From Deferribacter abyssi (GTDB taxonomy: Bacteria; Chrysiogenota; Deferribacteres; Deferribacterales; Deferribacteraceae): a stretch of 64,000 bases of DNA. How positions within the stretch are numbered: the stretch's first letter is position 1; every line of letters begins with the position of its first letter. Positions 17,617 to 25,369 of the stretch are shown here, piece by piece. The stretch is taken from positions 15,137 to 79,136 of the forward strand of contig NZ_JAQNCS010000012.1 in assembly GCF_049472655.1 (NCBI RefSeq), given 5' to 3'. Made by a program: the position numbers and the translations under genes. The notes under the pieces are model-generated. The model did not search any database and was not told where the DNA came from. It saw nothing but the letters and a program-made list of their open reading frames with translations.

Positions 17617-18174
17617 CTAATCTTTTGCAACAACGCTTTTACATGCTTCAATAAATCTTTTCATCTTATTAAAACATTTGACACCTGGAGATTTTTCAAC
17701 AGATGACGATACATCTACACCGAAAGGTTTAATTTTATCTATCACGTTACGAACATTTTTTTCATCAAGACCACCAGAATAAATCAGTTTCTCTTTATAA
17801 TTATATATCCATTCAGGAACATCTTCGTTAAAAACACCTCTCCCCATACTTGAATCATACAAAAAATAATCATAATTTTTACAAAGAGGTTCTGTGCTAG
17901 AAGCATATATCAAACCTTTAACTTTTTTATACTCATAAATCTGTACATAATCAAACAAAGCAACACAATCTTTCACTTCATCATAAGTGAGACTTACACA
18001 TACTGTGAGTATTTTTCCTCTTGCATAAGCACTTAATTTTTTCGCAAAATTACTATCAATATATCTTTTACTTTTTGGATATAAAACTATACCAATAGCA
18101 GAAAAACCTAACTCCACTGCCCAGTCAATCTGAATAAAATTTGTTATACCACATACTTTTACAAACATAAACAC
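17617..18174 (-). CDS. trpF: phosphoribosylanthranilate isomerase
   Basis: This 185-residue protein opens with VKVCGITNFIQIDWAVELGFSAIGIVLYPKSKRYI, the TrpF signature with the catalytic Cys, and ends with GLDEKNV...GVDVSSSVEKSPGVK. It catalyses the Amadori rearrangement of phosphoribosylanthranilate. It is slightly short for the family (about 200). It overlaps trpC by 16 bases. Confidence 0.95.
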   Translation of the reverse strand: MFMFVKVCGITNFIQIDWAVELGFSAIGIVLYPKSKRYIDSNFAKKLSAYARGKILTVCVSLTYDEVKDCVALFDYVQIYEYKKVKGLIYASSTEPLCKNYDYFLYDSSMGRGVFNEDVPEWIYNYKEKLIYSGGLDEKNVRNVIDKIKPFGVDVSSSVEKSPGVKCFNKMKRFIEACKSVVAKD

Positions 18175-18923
18175 CCCGCAGATAATTCATTTAGCAGCTT
18201 TACTGGATTATCACTTTTCATTAGTGATGTACCCACTAGAAACATATCAGCTCCAGCTTCTTTAAATCTTATAATATCTTCTTTTGTCTCAATCCCACTT
18301 TCAGCTACTTTAATATAATTACCTTTTATCCTGGACAATGTTTCCATTGCTCTATTTTTATTTATCCTCAAAGTAGTCAAATCCCTACTATTGACTCCCA
18401 TAAATTTAACATCAAGGTTCTCTAATTTAATAAGTTCTTCATATTTATGTATTTCTACCAATACTTCTAAACCTAATTTTTTAGAATATTCAAACAATCT
18501 TTTCAGTTCATCACCTTCTAACATCGAAGCTATTAGCAAAATTACATCAGCTCCATACTCATAAGCCAAATCAATCTGAACCTCATCAACAATAAAATCT
18601 TTACAAAGAATTGGCAAATTTACCGCACTAGAAATTTCTTTTAAAAATTTGAAATCACCGTTAAAATAATTTTTATCAGTTAGTACACTAATAGCTGCTG
18701 CACCACCTTTTTCATACAACTTAGCCTGTCTTTTTACATCCACCTTCTTTATTTCACCAAGTGACGGAGAAGCTTGCTTCACCTCAGCAATAATCCTTCT
18801 ATCAGAAAGAAATCTTTCAAAAGGGATAACCTCTTTAAATCTTTCCCCTACCCCCTTTTTAAGTTTTTTTACTTCAGCTTTTTTAAGCTCATAAATTTTT
18901 TTTAAAAACATGCTATACCTCAA
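18159..18923 (-). CDS. trpC: indole-3-glycerol-phosphate synthase
   Basis: This 254-residue TIM barrel has IAEVKQASPSLGEI (catalytic Lys), ILCKDFIVDEVQIDLAYEYGADVILLI, VEIHKYEEL, GVNSRDLTTL and VAESGI, all marks of IGPS. It cyclises carboxyphenylamino-deoxyribulose phosphate to indole-3-glycerol phosphate. It overlaps trpD by 11 bases and trpF by 16 bases, so translation is probably coupled through the operon. Confidence 0.96.
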   Translation of the reverse strand: MRYSMFLKKIYELKKAEVKKLKKGVGERFKEVIPFERFLSDRRIIAEVKQASPSLGEIKKVDVKRQAKLYEKGGAAAISVLTDKNYFNGDFKFLKEISSAVNLPILCKDFIVDEVQIDLAYEYGADVILLIASMLEGDELKRLFEYSKKLGLEVLVEIHKYEELIKLENLDVKFMGVNSRDLTTLRINKNRAMETLSRIKGNYIKVAESGIETKEDIIRFKEAGADMFLVGTSLMKSDNPVKLLNELSAGCLCL

Positions 18924-19905
18924 CAGCTGATAGCATTTTCATCTTATTGTAACATTCACCACTTTTTATTTTTTCATACGCTTTCAAATATCCACTCTTC
19001 AAATCTATATCTTCTAAAAGATGAAGAGCAAGGGCAGTATTGAGTGCAAAAAGTTTGGCCACGTTTTCATCTTCTCCAGTTATTCCATTAAGAAAAAGTC
19101 TCTTTGCTTCAACTTCATCCCTCACACAAGGCATATCAAAAGGCTCAAAAAACTCCTCAGGGTTAACGGTTAAGTGCTCGACCACCCCATTAACAATCTT
19201 GTAGCAGATTGTCATATCCTTTGTTGAAACTTCGTCATATCCATCTTTTGATGAATAAACTATAAATTTCCTATTCTTAAACCTTGTTACTGCCTCAGCA
19301 TAAATTTCCAATTTAGAAAAATCTCCCACACCTATAATCTGGTATTCTGGCTCTGCTGGATTAACTAAAGGTCCTAAAAGATTAAAAATTGTGGGCACCA
19401 TCAAATCCTTTCTTATTGGGGCAACATATTTCATTGCAGGATGGAAATTTGGTGCAAAAAGAAAAACAAAATTGTGGTTATCAAAAAACCTTCTGGCTTC
19501 ATCAAGCACCATTTTCACTGGAATACCAAAAGACTCATAAATATTTGCAGAACCTACTCTACCACTTATAGCCACGTTTCCATGCTTTACTACAGAATAT
19601 CCCATGGACGAAAGTATAATAGCCACTGCTGATGACACATTCACACAACTTTTACCGTCACCACCAGTCCCACATGTATCAATACATCTTTGTTTACTGT
19701 GTTCAAATCTAACTTTATATTTGTTTAATACTTTAGCCGCTGCAAAAATCTCATCAGCACTTTCCCCTCTCATTTTCATAGCTATTAATGCTCCACCTAT
19801 CTGAGCATCACTTAAACTGCCAGTCATTATTGAATCAAAAAATAATAATGCTTCATTCTCAGTAAGTTTTTGCCCACTATATACTTTTTTTATAATTTCA
19901 TTCAT
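18913..19905 (-). CDS. trpD: anthranilate phosphoribosyltransferase
   Basis: This 330-residue protein has the glycine-rich PRPP site CGTGGDGKSCVNVSSA near residue 78, KHGNVAISGRVGSANIYE near residue 110, and GPLVNPAEP. It transfers phosphoribose from PRPP to anthranilate. It is a stand-alone TrpD, not fused to TrpG. It overlaps trpG by 4 bases. Confidence 0.97.
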   Translation of the reverse strand: MNEIIKKVYSGQKLTENEALLFFDSIMTGSLSDAQIGGALIAMKMRGESADEIFAAAKVLNKYKVRFEHSKQRCIDTCGTGGDGKSCVNVSSAVAIILSSMGYSVVKHGNVAISGRVGSANIYESFGIPVKMVLDEARRFFDNHNFVFLFAPNFHPAMKYVAPIRKDLMVPTIFNLLGPLVNPAEPEYQIIGVGDFSKLEIYAEAVTRFKNRKFIVYSSKDGYDEVSTKDMTICYKIVNGVVEHLTVNPEEFFEPFDMPCVRDEVEAKRLFLNGITGEDENVAKLFALNTALALHLLEDIDLKSGYLKAYEKIKSGECYNKMKMLSAVEV

Positions 19906-20471
19906 GTTACATCCTCCCTACATATTTTTATAAAATTATTAATAAGTTGTAAGCCATACTCACTTTTGATAGATTCTGGATGAAACTGAACTCCATAGAG
20001 CTTTTCTTCATTAAACTCTATGGCCATAATTTCATTATCAGATAATGCCCTTGCACAGACAAACTGCTCACTTACTTCTATAGCCAGAGAATGGTAACGC
20101 ACAGATTTAAATCTATCAGGCAACCCCTTCAAAATCCTTGAGTCATTAGTTTTAACTATCTCATCAATCTTCCCATGCATAATAGTCTTAGCACTGCGAA
20201 TTATCCCGGTTTTATAATAAGCAATACACTGCATACCAAGACAGACACCAAAGATAGGCTTTTTCCCGGCATATTCCTCAATGTATTTCATTGAAAAACC
20301 AGAATTTTGAGGATTTGATGGCCCAGGTGAAATAATTATCCCTTCATAATTTGATGCATCCCTAAATTCATCATTTTTTATCACATCAAGATCAACACCT
20401 GCCTCTTTAAAAAGTGCAAAAAGGTTGTAAGTAAAAGAGTCATAATTATCTACCAGTAAAAACATGACCAC
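19902..20471 (-). CDS. trpG: anthranilate synthase glutamine amidotransferase subunit
   Basis: This 189-residue class I glutamine amidotransferase has the nucleophile C77 in GVCLGMQ and His/Glu in VQFHPES. NYDSFTYNL and SPGPSNPQ are typical of TrpG/PabA. It supplies ammonia to TrpE. Its start lies 26 bases inside trpE, consistent with stoichiometric coupling of the two subunits. A role also as PabA is possible, as in many bacteria. Confidence 0.95.
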   Translation of the reverse strand: MVMFLLVDNYDSFTYNLFALFKEAGVDLDVIKNDEFRDASNYEGIIISPGPSNPQNSGFSMKYIEEYAGKKPIFGVCLGMQCIAYYKTGIIRSAKTIMHGKIDEIVKTNDSRILKGLPDRFKSVRYHSLAIEVSEQFVCARALSDNEIMAIEFNEEKLYGVQFHPESIKSEYGLQLINNFIKICREDVT

Positions 20472-21915
20472 TCTCCATATTTTTTGTTACTTCTATTGCT
20501 TTAAACAAAGCCCCTAGCTTGTTTTCTACCTCATAAAATTCCTTTTCAGGCACACTGTCATACACAATACCTGCTCCAGCTCTAAGTACCATTTTCCCTT
20601 TCAGGAAAGCAGCACTTCTGATGGTAATGCACGTATCCATATCCCCTGCAAAAGAGAAATATCCGGCACATCCTGCATAAAACCCCCTTGCACTCCTTTC
20701 ATACTCATCTATCAACTCCATAGCTCTCACCTTTGGAGCACCTGAAACTGTGCCAGCGGGAAACGTCCTGATAAATAAATCAAGATTGCTTATTTCTTTC
20801 TTTTTCACTCCCTCCACTTCTGAAACTATATGCACCACATGGGAATATACCTCAGGGATAAAAGCAGAATTAACTTTTACCGTTTCTGGATAACAACCGC
20901 TATAAAGATCATTTCTTGCAAGATCCAAAAGCATAAGGTGTTCTGAAATTTCTTTTTCATCATGCAAAAGACTATTTTTTACAGACTTTATATCTTTTTC
21001 CACAGGATAAGTGCCTGCAATGGGTTTTAAAATTGCTTTATTATCTTTGATTTTTAGATGAATTTCTGGAGATGAACCACATACAATATAATCTTCAAAT
21101 TTAAAGAAAAACATGTATGGCGAAGGGTTTATATTGCGTAATGCTCTGTAAAAATTAATGGGATTTATAAATCCTTCTACTTCATATTTATTTGATATAA
21201 CAATCTGTATTGCTTCACCGTCAATTATTTCCCTCTTCACTTTCTCCACAATTTCTATGAAATCCTCCTTATCAAAATCCTTCTTTATAGAGATGATTTC
21301 ATCTGAGTTTGACAGGTCAAAGTTTACCCTATGAAGCTCGTCCACCATCTCAATGGTTTTACCCAGTCCTATTCGGTAAGCTTCTTCCAGATCTAAATCT
21401 GTCTTTATCACTGAAACAGCATAAAATTTATTTAAATGATTATCAAAAACATAAAACTCATTTATCAATGCGAGTCCCATAAGTAACTCATCAGGTTCCT
21501 TTATTTTTTTGCGCAAAATTCCCATATAGTTTATCATCTCATATCCAAAAAAACCTACATAACCACCGCAAAAATCTCCAATATTTTCATCCCTCATCCC
21601 ATTAAATGCATTCATCTCATAATTTAGGTAATCAATGGGATTTAAAAAAATCTCGCTTTTTTTACCATTTCCAACTTCAATAAGTTTCCCCTTTTGAAAC
21701 AGTAACACTTTTTCAGGCCTTTTTGCAAAATATGTAAATCTTGAAAAACTCTTATCAATGTTCGCACTTTCTAAGAGATATAAAAATTTCTCATTGGAAA
21801 AATTTCTAAGAAGCGAAATGGGAGTATAAATATCTCCCACAATTTCCCTGACAATGGGAATATGAGTGTATTTTTCTGACAATTTCTTAAATTCATCAAA
21901 AGTAATGTTTATCAT
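20446..21915 (-). CDS. trpE: anthranilate synthase component I
   Basis: This 489-residue chorismate-binding enzyme has an N-terminal LLESA motif (about residues 47-51), part of the tryptophan feedback site. The C-terminal catalytic region has GSSPEIHLK, PIAGTYPV, DEKEISEHLMLLDLARND, FPAGTVSGAPKVRAMELI and RAGAGIVYDS. It forms anthranilate from chorismate with TrpG. GGAGG precedes the ATG by 5 bases. It is the first structural gene of the operon and lies directly after the second attenuator hairpin, so regulation is likely both by attenuation and by feedback inhibition. Confidence 0.97.
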   Translation of the reverse strand: MINITFDEFKKLSEKYTHIPIVREIVGDIYTPISLLRNFSNEKFLYLLESANIDKSFSRFTYFAKRPEKVLLFQKGKLIEVGNGKKSEIFLNPIDYLNYEMNAFNGMRDENIGDFCGGYVGFFGYEMINYMGILRKKIKEPDELLMGLALINEFYVFDNHLNKFYAVSVIKTDLDLEEAYRIGLGKTIEMVDELHRVNFDLSNSDEIISIKKDFDKEDFIEIVEKVKREIIDGEAIQIVISNKYEVEGFINPINFYRALRNINPSPYMFFFKFEDYIVCGSSPEIHLKIKDNKAILKPIAGTYPVEKDIKSVKNSLLHDEKEISEHLMLLDLARNDLYSGCYPETVKVNSAFIPEVYSHVVHIVSEVEGVKKKEISNLDLFIRTFPAGTVSGAPKVRAMELIDEYERSARGFYAGCAGYFSFAGDMDTCITIRSAAFLKGKMVLRAGAGIVYDSVPEKEFYEVENKLGALFKAIEVTKNMESGHVFTGR

Positions 21916-21932
21916 TTCAACCTCCAGTTTTC

Positions 21933-21970
21933 AAAAAAAAAAAGCCGTGAGATTTTTCATCCCACGGCCC
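21933..21970 (-). terminator. trp leader hairpin 5:6 with 11-T tract
   Basis: On the minus strand GCCGTGGGAT (21968-21959) pairs with ATCTCACGGC (21953-21944) over 10 bp with one G-U and a GAAAA loop. Eleven uninterrupted Ts follow (21943-21933). It ends 17 bases before the trpE ATG, so it is the final transcription gate of the operon. The 5' arm can instead pair with the 3' arm of the preceding hairpin. Confidence 0.88.
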
Positions 21971-21986
21971 TTAAACTCTGTATACC

Positions 21987-22021
21987 AAAAAGGGCCGTGT
22001 GGCTGTCCACCACACGGCCCT
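21987..22021 (-). terminator. trp leader hairpin 3:4
   Basis: AGGGCCGTGTGG (22021-22010) and CCACACGGCCCT (22002-21991) form a perfect 12-bp stem with a 7-base loop. Only five Ts follow before GG. In a classical trp attenuator this would be the terminator. Here the short U tract and the second hairpin suggest that it acts at least partly as a relay. Confidence 0.85.
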
Positions 22022-22048
22022 CTTAATCGCACATCTATGGTGAACAGC

Positions 22049-22126
22049 CTACTTATCCAATGCTGTCCACCACCAAGCTTTAAAATTTGATGCTAAATTA
22101 GCGTTAAAAAATATTGAACTCATCAT
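22049..22126 (-). CDS. trpL: trp operon leader peptide with three consecutive Trp codons
   Basis: A 25-codon frame on the minus strand runs from ATG at 22126 to TAG at 22049. Residues 18-20 are three successive TGG codons (22075-22067) within FKAWWWTALDK. Its position upstream of trpE, the Trp codons within segment 1 of the attenuator, and the stop codon directly before segment 2 are exactly those of a trp leader peptide. Translation rate senses charged tRNA-Trp. Two ATGs in tandem open the frame. No Shine-Dalgarno sequence is visible, and the promoter geometry places +1 at or next to the first ATG, so translation is probably leaderless. Confidence 0.92.
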   Translation of the reverse strand: MMSSIFFNANLASNFKAWWWTALDK

Positions 22127-22132
22127 ATGTAA

Positions 22133-22161
22133 AATATAACAACATACTTTTCATTTGTAAA
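22133..22161 (-). promoter_or_regulatory. trp operon promoter
   Basis: On the minus strand TTTACA (22161-22156), a 17-bp spacer and TATATT (22138-22133) form a good sigma-70-type promoter. Predicted +1 is at about 22126, the first base of trpL. The -35 box lies 8 bases after the stop codon of the upstream flagellar-run gene. No TrpR-like operator palindrome is evident. Confidence 0.75.
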
Positions 22162-22169
22162 GAACTTTT

Positions 22170-23006
22170 TTATGCAATCGTCTCAAAATGCCCTAAAGTT
22201 GATATTAACATTGAATCGAAATCAAATTCTTTTTCTATTTCTTCCTCTTTAAGCTCTTTCCAACTTAATCTAACATTTTCAACATTTATTTGATTTATCA
22301 ATCCCTTAAACCTACTTTCTGTAAATATAGTACCTGTTATTTCCCCTTGAAATTCTCTTAGTTTAACCATTATTGTCCCAAGTTTGGAAAAAGTTGTTTT
22401 TATAGTAACATAAAAGCAATCTCTACTTTTTTTTATTTTAATCTCTCCATCCTCTATGCCATACTCTAATGATTTAAAGGGCAAAAAAATCTCACCATGC
22501 ATTAAAAGATTTACCTGTAACTTCAAAAACATATCTTTTAAGTTACTATTATCTTTATAAATAAGCCCCTTCACATTGTTAGACACATCCTCACCATCAG
22601 CAATCTTCTTTTCAAAAAACAAACCGCTATCCTTTATTAATTTCATTATTTCTTCTTTGTCTAGCTTTTTTAAATTAAAGTGTGTAAAAGATCTTAGAAA
22701 ATTAAAAATCTCATCTTTACTAAATCTTACAGCAATCTTTTTTAAAAACATTACGTCAAGGTTTTGAACCGGCTCTTTTACAGTTTTCAGCTCTAAAAAT
22801 GGCTCTGTTTTTATAACTTCAGCTTTGAATTTAGATAAAGTAATCTCAGAATTAATCATAGCTTTTAAAAGCTTCCCTTTAATACTTACTATAAACTGCC
22901 TTTTATCAATTAATCTTATTATTTTTACATTTACTACTTCACCTTTTTTCAACGGAGGTAGTTCTTTACTGAGAATATGTGAGAGATTACTGTTCTCAAT
23001 TTTCAT
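22170..23006 (-). CDS. FliK-like (flagellar hook-length control domain-like) protein
   Basis: The call for this 278-residue protein rests on its C-terminal half, about residues 190-260. FYVTIKTTFSKLGTIMVKLREFQGEITGTIFTESRFKGLINQINVENVRLSW has the layout of the Flg_hook domain: a strand, then L-G-x-[IV]-x-V-x-[LI], then x-G-x-[IV]-x-x-x-[FI], then a helix. The N-terminal part begins with a small beta domain (PPLKKGEVVNVKIIRLIDKRQFIVSIKGKLLKA). Flg_hook domains in FliK measure hook length and switch export specificity. The gene is the last of the long flagellar/chemotaxis run and overlaps the upstream gene by 11 bases. The assignment is moderate; no key residue proves it. Confidence 0.55.
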   Translation of the reverse strand: MKIENSNLSHILSKELPPLKKGEVVNVKIIRLIDKRQFIVSIKGKLLKAMINSEITLSKFKAEVIKTEPFLELKTVKEPVQNLDVMFLKKIAVRFSKDEIFNFLRSFTHFNLKKLDKEEIMKLIKDSGLFFEKKIADGEDVSNNVKGLIYKDNSNLKDMFLKLQVNLLMHGEIFLPFKSLEYGIEDGEIKIKKSRDCFYVTIKTTFSKLGTIMVKLREFQGEITGTIFTESRFKGLINQINVENVRLSWKELKEEEIEKEFDFDSMLISTLGHFETIA

Positions 23007-23418
23007 AGAGCAATTTTAAAACAAGATTAACTTCTGTAACAGATATATTTAAATCTTTTGCAATCTCAGACACGTTTTTACCACTTTTATAAAGAGCTAT
23101 TATTTGAGATTTTAAATCTTTCTCTGAAGGAACTGAAGAGGAAATCACTTCCAACCTATTAATTTTAGCATCAATAAGATCAACAAGATCTTCAAGTAAA
23201 GCCTCTTTTTCTTTAAGATTATTATCAATTTGCTCTGATACCCTTTCACTCTCAACTAATAATTCTTTTAGCTCATTAATTATAATTTGCACATCCTCAT
23301 AGGATACATCTATCAACTTTTTTTCAATAGATTTCAACTTGATCAATAATATAAAAACAAAAACATATAAAATACCTATCAACAAAAAAGCAATTATTAA
23401 AATCAAATTATAATTCAC
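22996..23418 (-). CDS. membrane-anchored coiled-coil protein with C-terminal HTH (DUF6115-like)
   Basis: This 140-residue protein has an N-terminal transmembrane helix (residues 4-26) and a coiled coil from about 30 to 100. A short C-terminal helix-turn-helix-like segment reads IALYKSGKNVSEIAKDLNISVTEVNLVLKLLYEN. Proteins with this layout are common in flagellar gene clusters, where their role is unknown; the HTH-like end is probably a protein-interaction motif rather than a DNA binder because the protein is membrane-bound. Translation is coupled to the downstream FliK-like gene by an 11-base overlap. Confidence 0.65.
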   Translation of the reverse strand: MNYNLILIIAFLLIGILYVFVFILLIKLKSIEKKLIDVSYEDVQIIINELKELLVESERVSEQIDNNLKEKEALLEDLVDLIDAKINRLEVISSSVPSEKDLKSQIIALYKSGKNVSEIAKDLNISVTEVNLVLKLLYEN

Positions 23419-23429
23419 ATATTACCTCA

Positions 23430-24215
23430 TCAACTCTGTAACGCCCTTTTAATTAGCTCCCTATCTTTTTCAAAAACAAATCTTATTATATCTTCCCTTA
23501 ATTCATGATCTATATATTTAAACTCAACACCATATATATACCCTTTAGGAGTTTTAAATTCTGTGACTACTTTGCCTAAAGCATAAAACGTAACCCTATT
23601 CATTGCCTCTCTAATATCACCTTCTATATATAAGTATAGATCTTTGTCAATTTGCTCAGTTGAAAAAAAACTTATACCTCCACCGCTAATATCTATTGCA
23701 TCAACCAACATAAAATCCAAGTCCACCTCTTTATCCCCTATCATCTCAAGAATTGTATCTAATTTTAAATCAATTTCTAATAAAAACCTAAGAACATATT
23801 GCATGTTTGTAGTTTCTTTTTGGATAATGTTTTTTATTTTATTTGACATTTTTGTTTTTGCTTGAATACTCTTTCTATCTATCAATCTCTTAAACTCACT
23901 AACAGAATCCATATCTATCAGTTTTATGTAGTAATTACCTTTATAGTCGATACGATAATGCTCCCTTTTTAGTCCTTTTGCAATCTTTGATGTTATTTTA
24001 AAATAATATATATCTTTATCTTTTCTCACATATTCTACATCAGCACCAACCAATACATCACCTTCATACCACAACGCATTAATCTTCAGCGAATCCATAA
24101 ATAAATCTTCACTTAAACTATTTGATTTTATACCAAAGTTCTTTTCATCTACAAACATCGCATAAACAGTTTTTACATCTTCTGGTTGATAAATCTTTAA
24201 AACAACTTTATTCAT
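23430..24215 (-). CDS. PilZ-domain (c-di-GMP receptor) protein
   Basis: This 261-residue protein has an N-terminal YcgR-like beta domain of about 110 residues followed by the RxxxR motif (LKREHYRIDY, near residue 90). The second PilZ motif is DAIDISGGGISFFS, a D-x-S-x-x-G type near residue 170. C-terminal strands VTFYALGKVVTEF...YIYGVEFKYID complete the fold. PilZ proteins bind c-di-GMP. Next to flagellar motor and chemotaxis genes the usual role is to slow or brake the motor (YcgR/DgrA/FlgZ-like). The roughly 80-residue spacing between the two motifs is longer than normal because of a helical insertion (residues 110-165). The gene lies 2 bp after the small gene upstream. Confidence 0.8.
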   Translation of the reverse strand: MNKVVLKIYQPEDVKTVYAMFVDEKNFGIKSNSLSEDLFMDSLKINALWYEGDVLVGADVEYVRKDKDIYYFKITSKIAKGLKREHYRIDYKGNYYIKLIDMDSVSEFKRLIDRKSIQAKTKMSNKIKNIIQKETTNMQYVLRFLLEIDLKLDTILEMIGDKEVDLDFMLVDAIDISGGGISFFSTEQIDKDLYLYIEGDIREAMNRVTFYALGKVVTEFKTPKGYIYGVEFKYIDHELREDIIRFVFEKDRELIKRALQS

Positions 24216-24217
24216 AC

Positions 24218-24505
24218 TTAACCCTCTGTATCTATTATTTTACCAACTTCTTCTTCTAAAATAGATTTTCTTTTTTTATTCATTATCTTTTTATCCTTAG
24301 ATTTACCTTTTAAAAACTTTTTAACACTTTTTCTACTATCAATTATTGACATTTCAATCTTTTTGATATCTGAAATAACTGATAAATTAACTAAATTACC
24401 TTCTATAAATTCTTTAGAAACAAAACCGTATTTATTAAAACTACTCTTATCAAGGACCTCCTGTACTTTCTCAGGGAAACTAGCCTTGCCTATTACATGT
24501 TGCAA
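24218..24505 (-). CDS. small hypothetical protein between cheR and the PilZ gene
   Basis: The protein has 95 residues if started at TTG (24505). It is very Lys-rich and probably helical, with no recognised domain. The same frame is open further upstream without a standard start, right up to the TGA stop of cheR, and reads VKNGIGPKDLQHVIGKASFPEKVQ across the putative start. The conserved-looking IGPKDLQ part would be lost with the TTG start. Either ATA (rare) or another start is used, or the reading continues from cheR by some recoding. AGGT lies about 9 bases before the TTG. The gene is genuine in context (a tight 2-bp gap to the PilZ gene), but its start is uncertain. Confidence 0.55.
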   Translation of the reverse strand: MQHVIGKASFPEKVQEVLDKSSFNKYGFVSKEFIEGNLVNLSVISDIKKIEMSIIDSRKSVKKFLKGKSKDKKIMNKKRKSILEEEVGKIIDTEG

Positions 24506-24532
24506 ATCTTTTGGACCTATCCCATTTTTTAC

Positions 24533-25369
24533 TCACTTATTTTTTATGTACACAATACCTGTTCTAAAATTATTCATTTCAAACTTATCACTAAGTCTAT
24601 TCATTGTCTCAGAATGGCCTAAAAATAAATAACCAGGAATATTCAATGAATTATAAAAATGCTCAATTACCTTCTTTTTTGTTTCTACATCAAAATATAT
24701 CAACACATTTCTACAAAAAATGACATCACATTTACCTATCTTTATAAACATAGTTCTTTCAGTCAAATTACCCTGCATGAATCTAACCATACGTCTAATA
24801 TCATTGGTTAAATAATAATTGAATCCATCTTTTTTAAAATACTTTGCAATAATTTTAGGATCTACACCTCTAAATGATACAGAACGAAAAATACCTTCCT
24901 GAGCAGTCTTAATAACATCTGTGTTTATATCCACACCAATAATATCAAATCTTGCTTTAGTATCAAGCATTTTCTCTTTTAATGCCATTGCGATACTATA
25001 CGGTTCTTCTCCAGTAGAACAAGCAGCCGACAAAATTTTAAAGCTTCTTTTCCCCTTTTGAATTTCAGAAGGAATAATTTTATCTACCAAATAATCTATT
25101 TGTCCTTTTTCTCTAAAAAAATAGGTTTCATTTATTGTTACTAAATTTATCAACCTTTCTAACTCACTCTTTCCTCTAGAATTATATTTAAGATAATAAA
25201 TATAATCCTTAAAGGATGTAAAATTATGCTCATGAAGCAATCTTGACAATCTGTTTTCCAACAAATATTTTTTGTTTTGAGTAAAGTAAATTCCTGAATG
25301 CTTATAAATTAGCTCAGTAATTTCTAAAAATTCATCGTCCTTAATCTTAATTATTCCTGTATTAATCAT
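24533..25369 (-). CDS. cheR: chemotaxis protein methyltransferase
   Basis: This 278-residue CheR has an N-terminal helical domain (RLSRLLHEHNFTSFKDYI...LINLVTINETYFFREK) and a SAM-dependent methyltransferase domain with LSAACSTGEEPYSIAMAL, DIIGVDINTDVI and DVIFCRNVLIYFD. It methylates receptor glutamates for adaptation in the flagellar chemotaxis system. The length is standard. It overlaps the STAS-HEAT gene by 4 bases. The matching CheB is encoded at 35544-36623 in the same run. Confidence 0.95.
   Translation of the reverse strand: MINTGIIKIKDDEFLEITELIYKHSGIYFTQNKKYLLENRLSRLLHEHNFTSFKDYIYYLKYNSRGKSELERLINLVTINETYFFREKGQIDYLVDKIIPSEIQKGKRSFKILSAACSTGEEPYSIAMALKEKMLDTKARFDIIGVDINTDVIKTAQEGIFRSVSFRGVDPKIIAKYFKKDGFNYYLTNDIRRMVRFMQGNLTERTMFIKIGKCDVIFCRNVLIYFDVETKKKVIEHFYNSLNIPGYLFLGHSETMNRLSDKFEMNNFRTGIVYIKNK

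Larger units (their letters stand above)
21933..22072 (-). promoter_or_regulatory. trp attenuator with six mutually exclusive RNA segments
   Basis: Segment 1 (22072-22062, TGGTGGACAGC) includes the second and third of the three Trp codons. Segment 2 (22048-22038, GCTGTTCACCA) pairs with it over 11 bp with one G-U. An identical copy of the segment 1 sequence occurs at 22012-22002 inside hairpin 3:4, so 2:3 is an equally good antiterminator. Segment 4 (CACGGCCCTT, 21999-21990) can pair with segment 3 over 12 bp, or with segment 5 (AAGGGCCGTG, 21972-21963) over a perfect 10 bp. Segment 5 otherwise pairs with 6 in the strong terminator. Ribosome stalling at Trp codons would favour 2:3, then 4:5, and read-through into trpE. 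All pairings are read from the bases; the relay order is inference. Confidence 0.85.
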
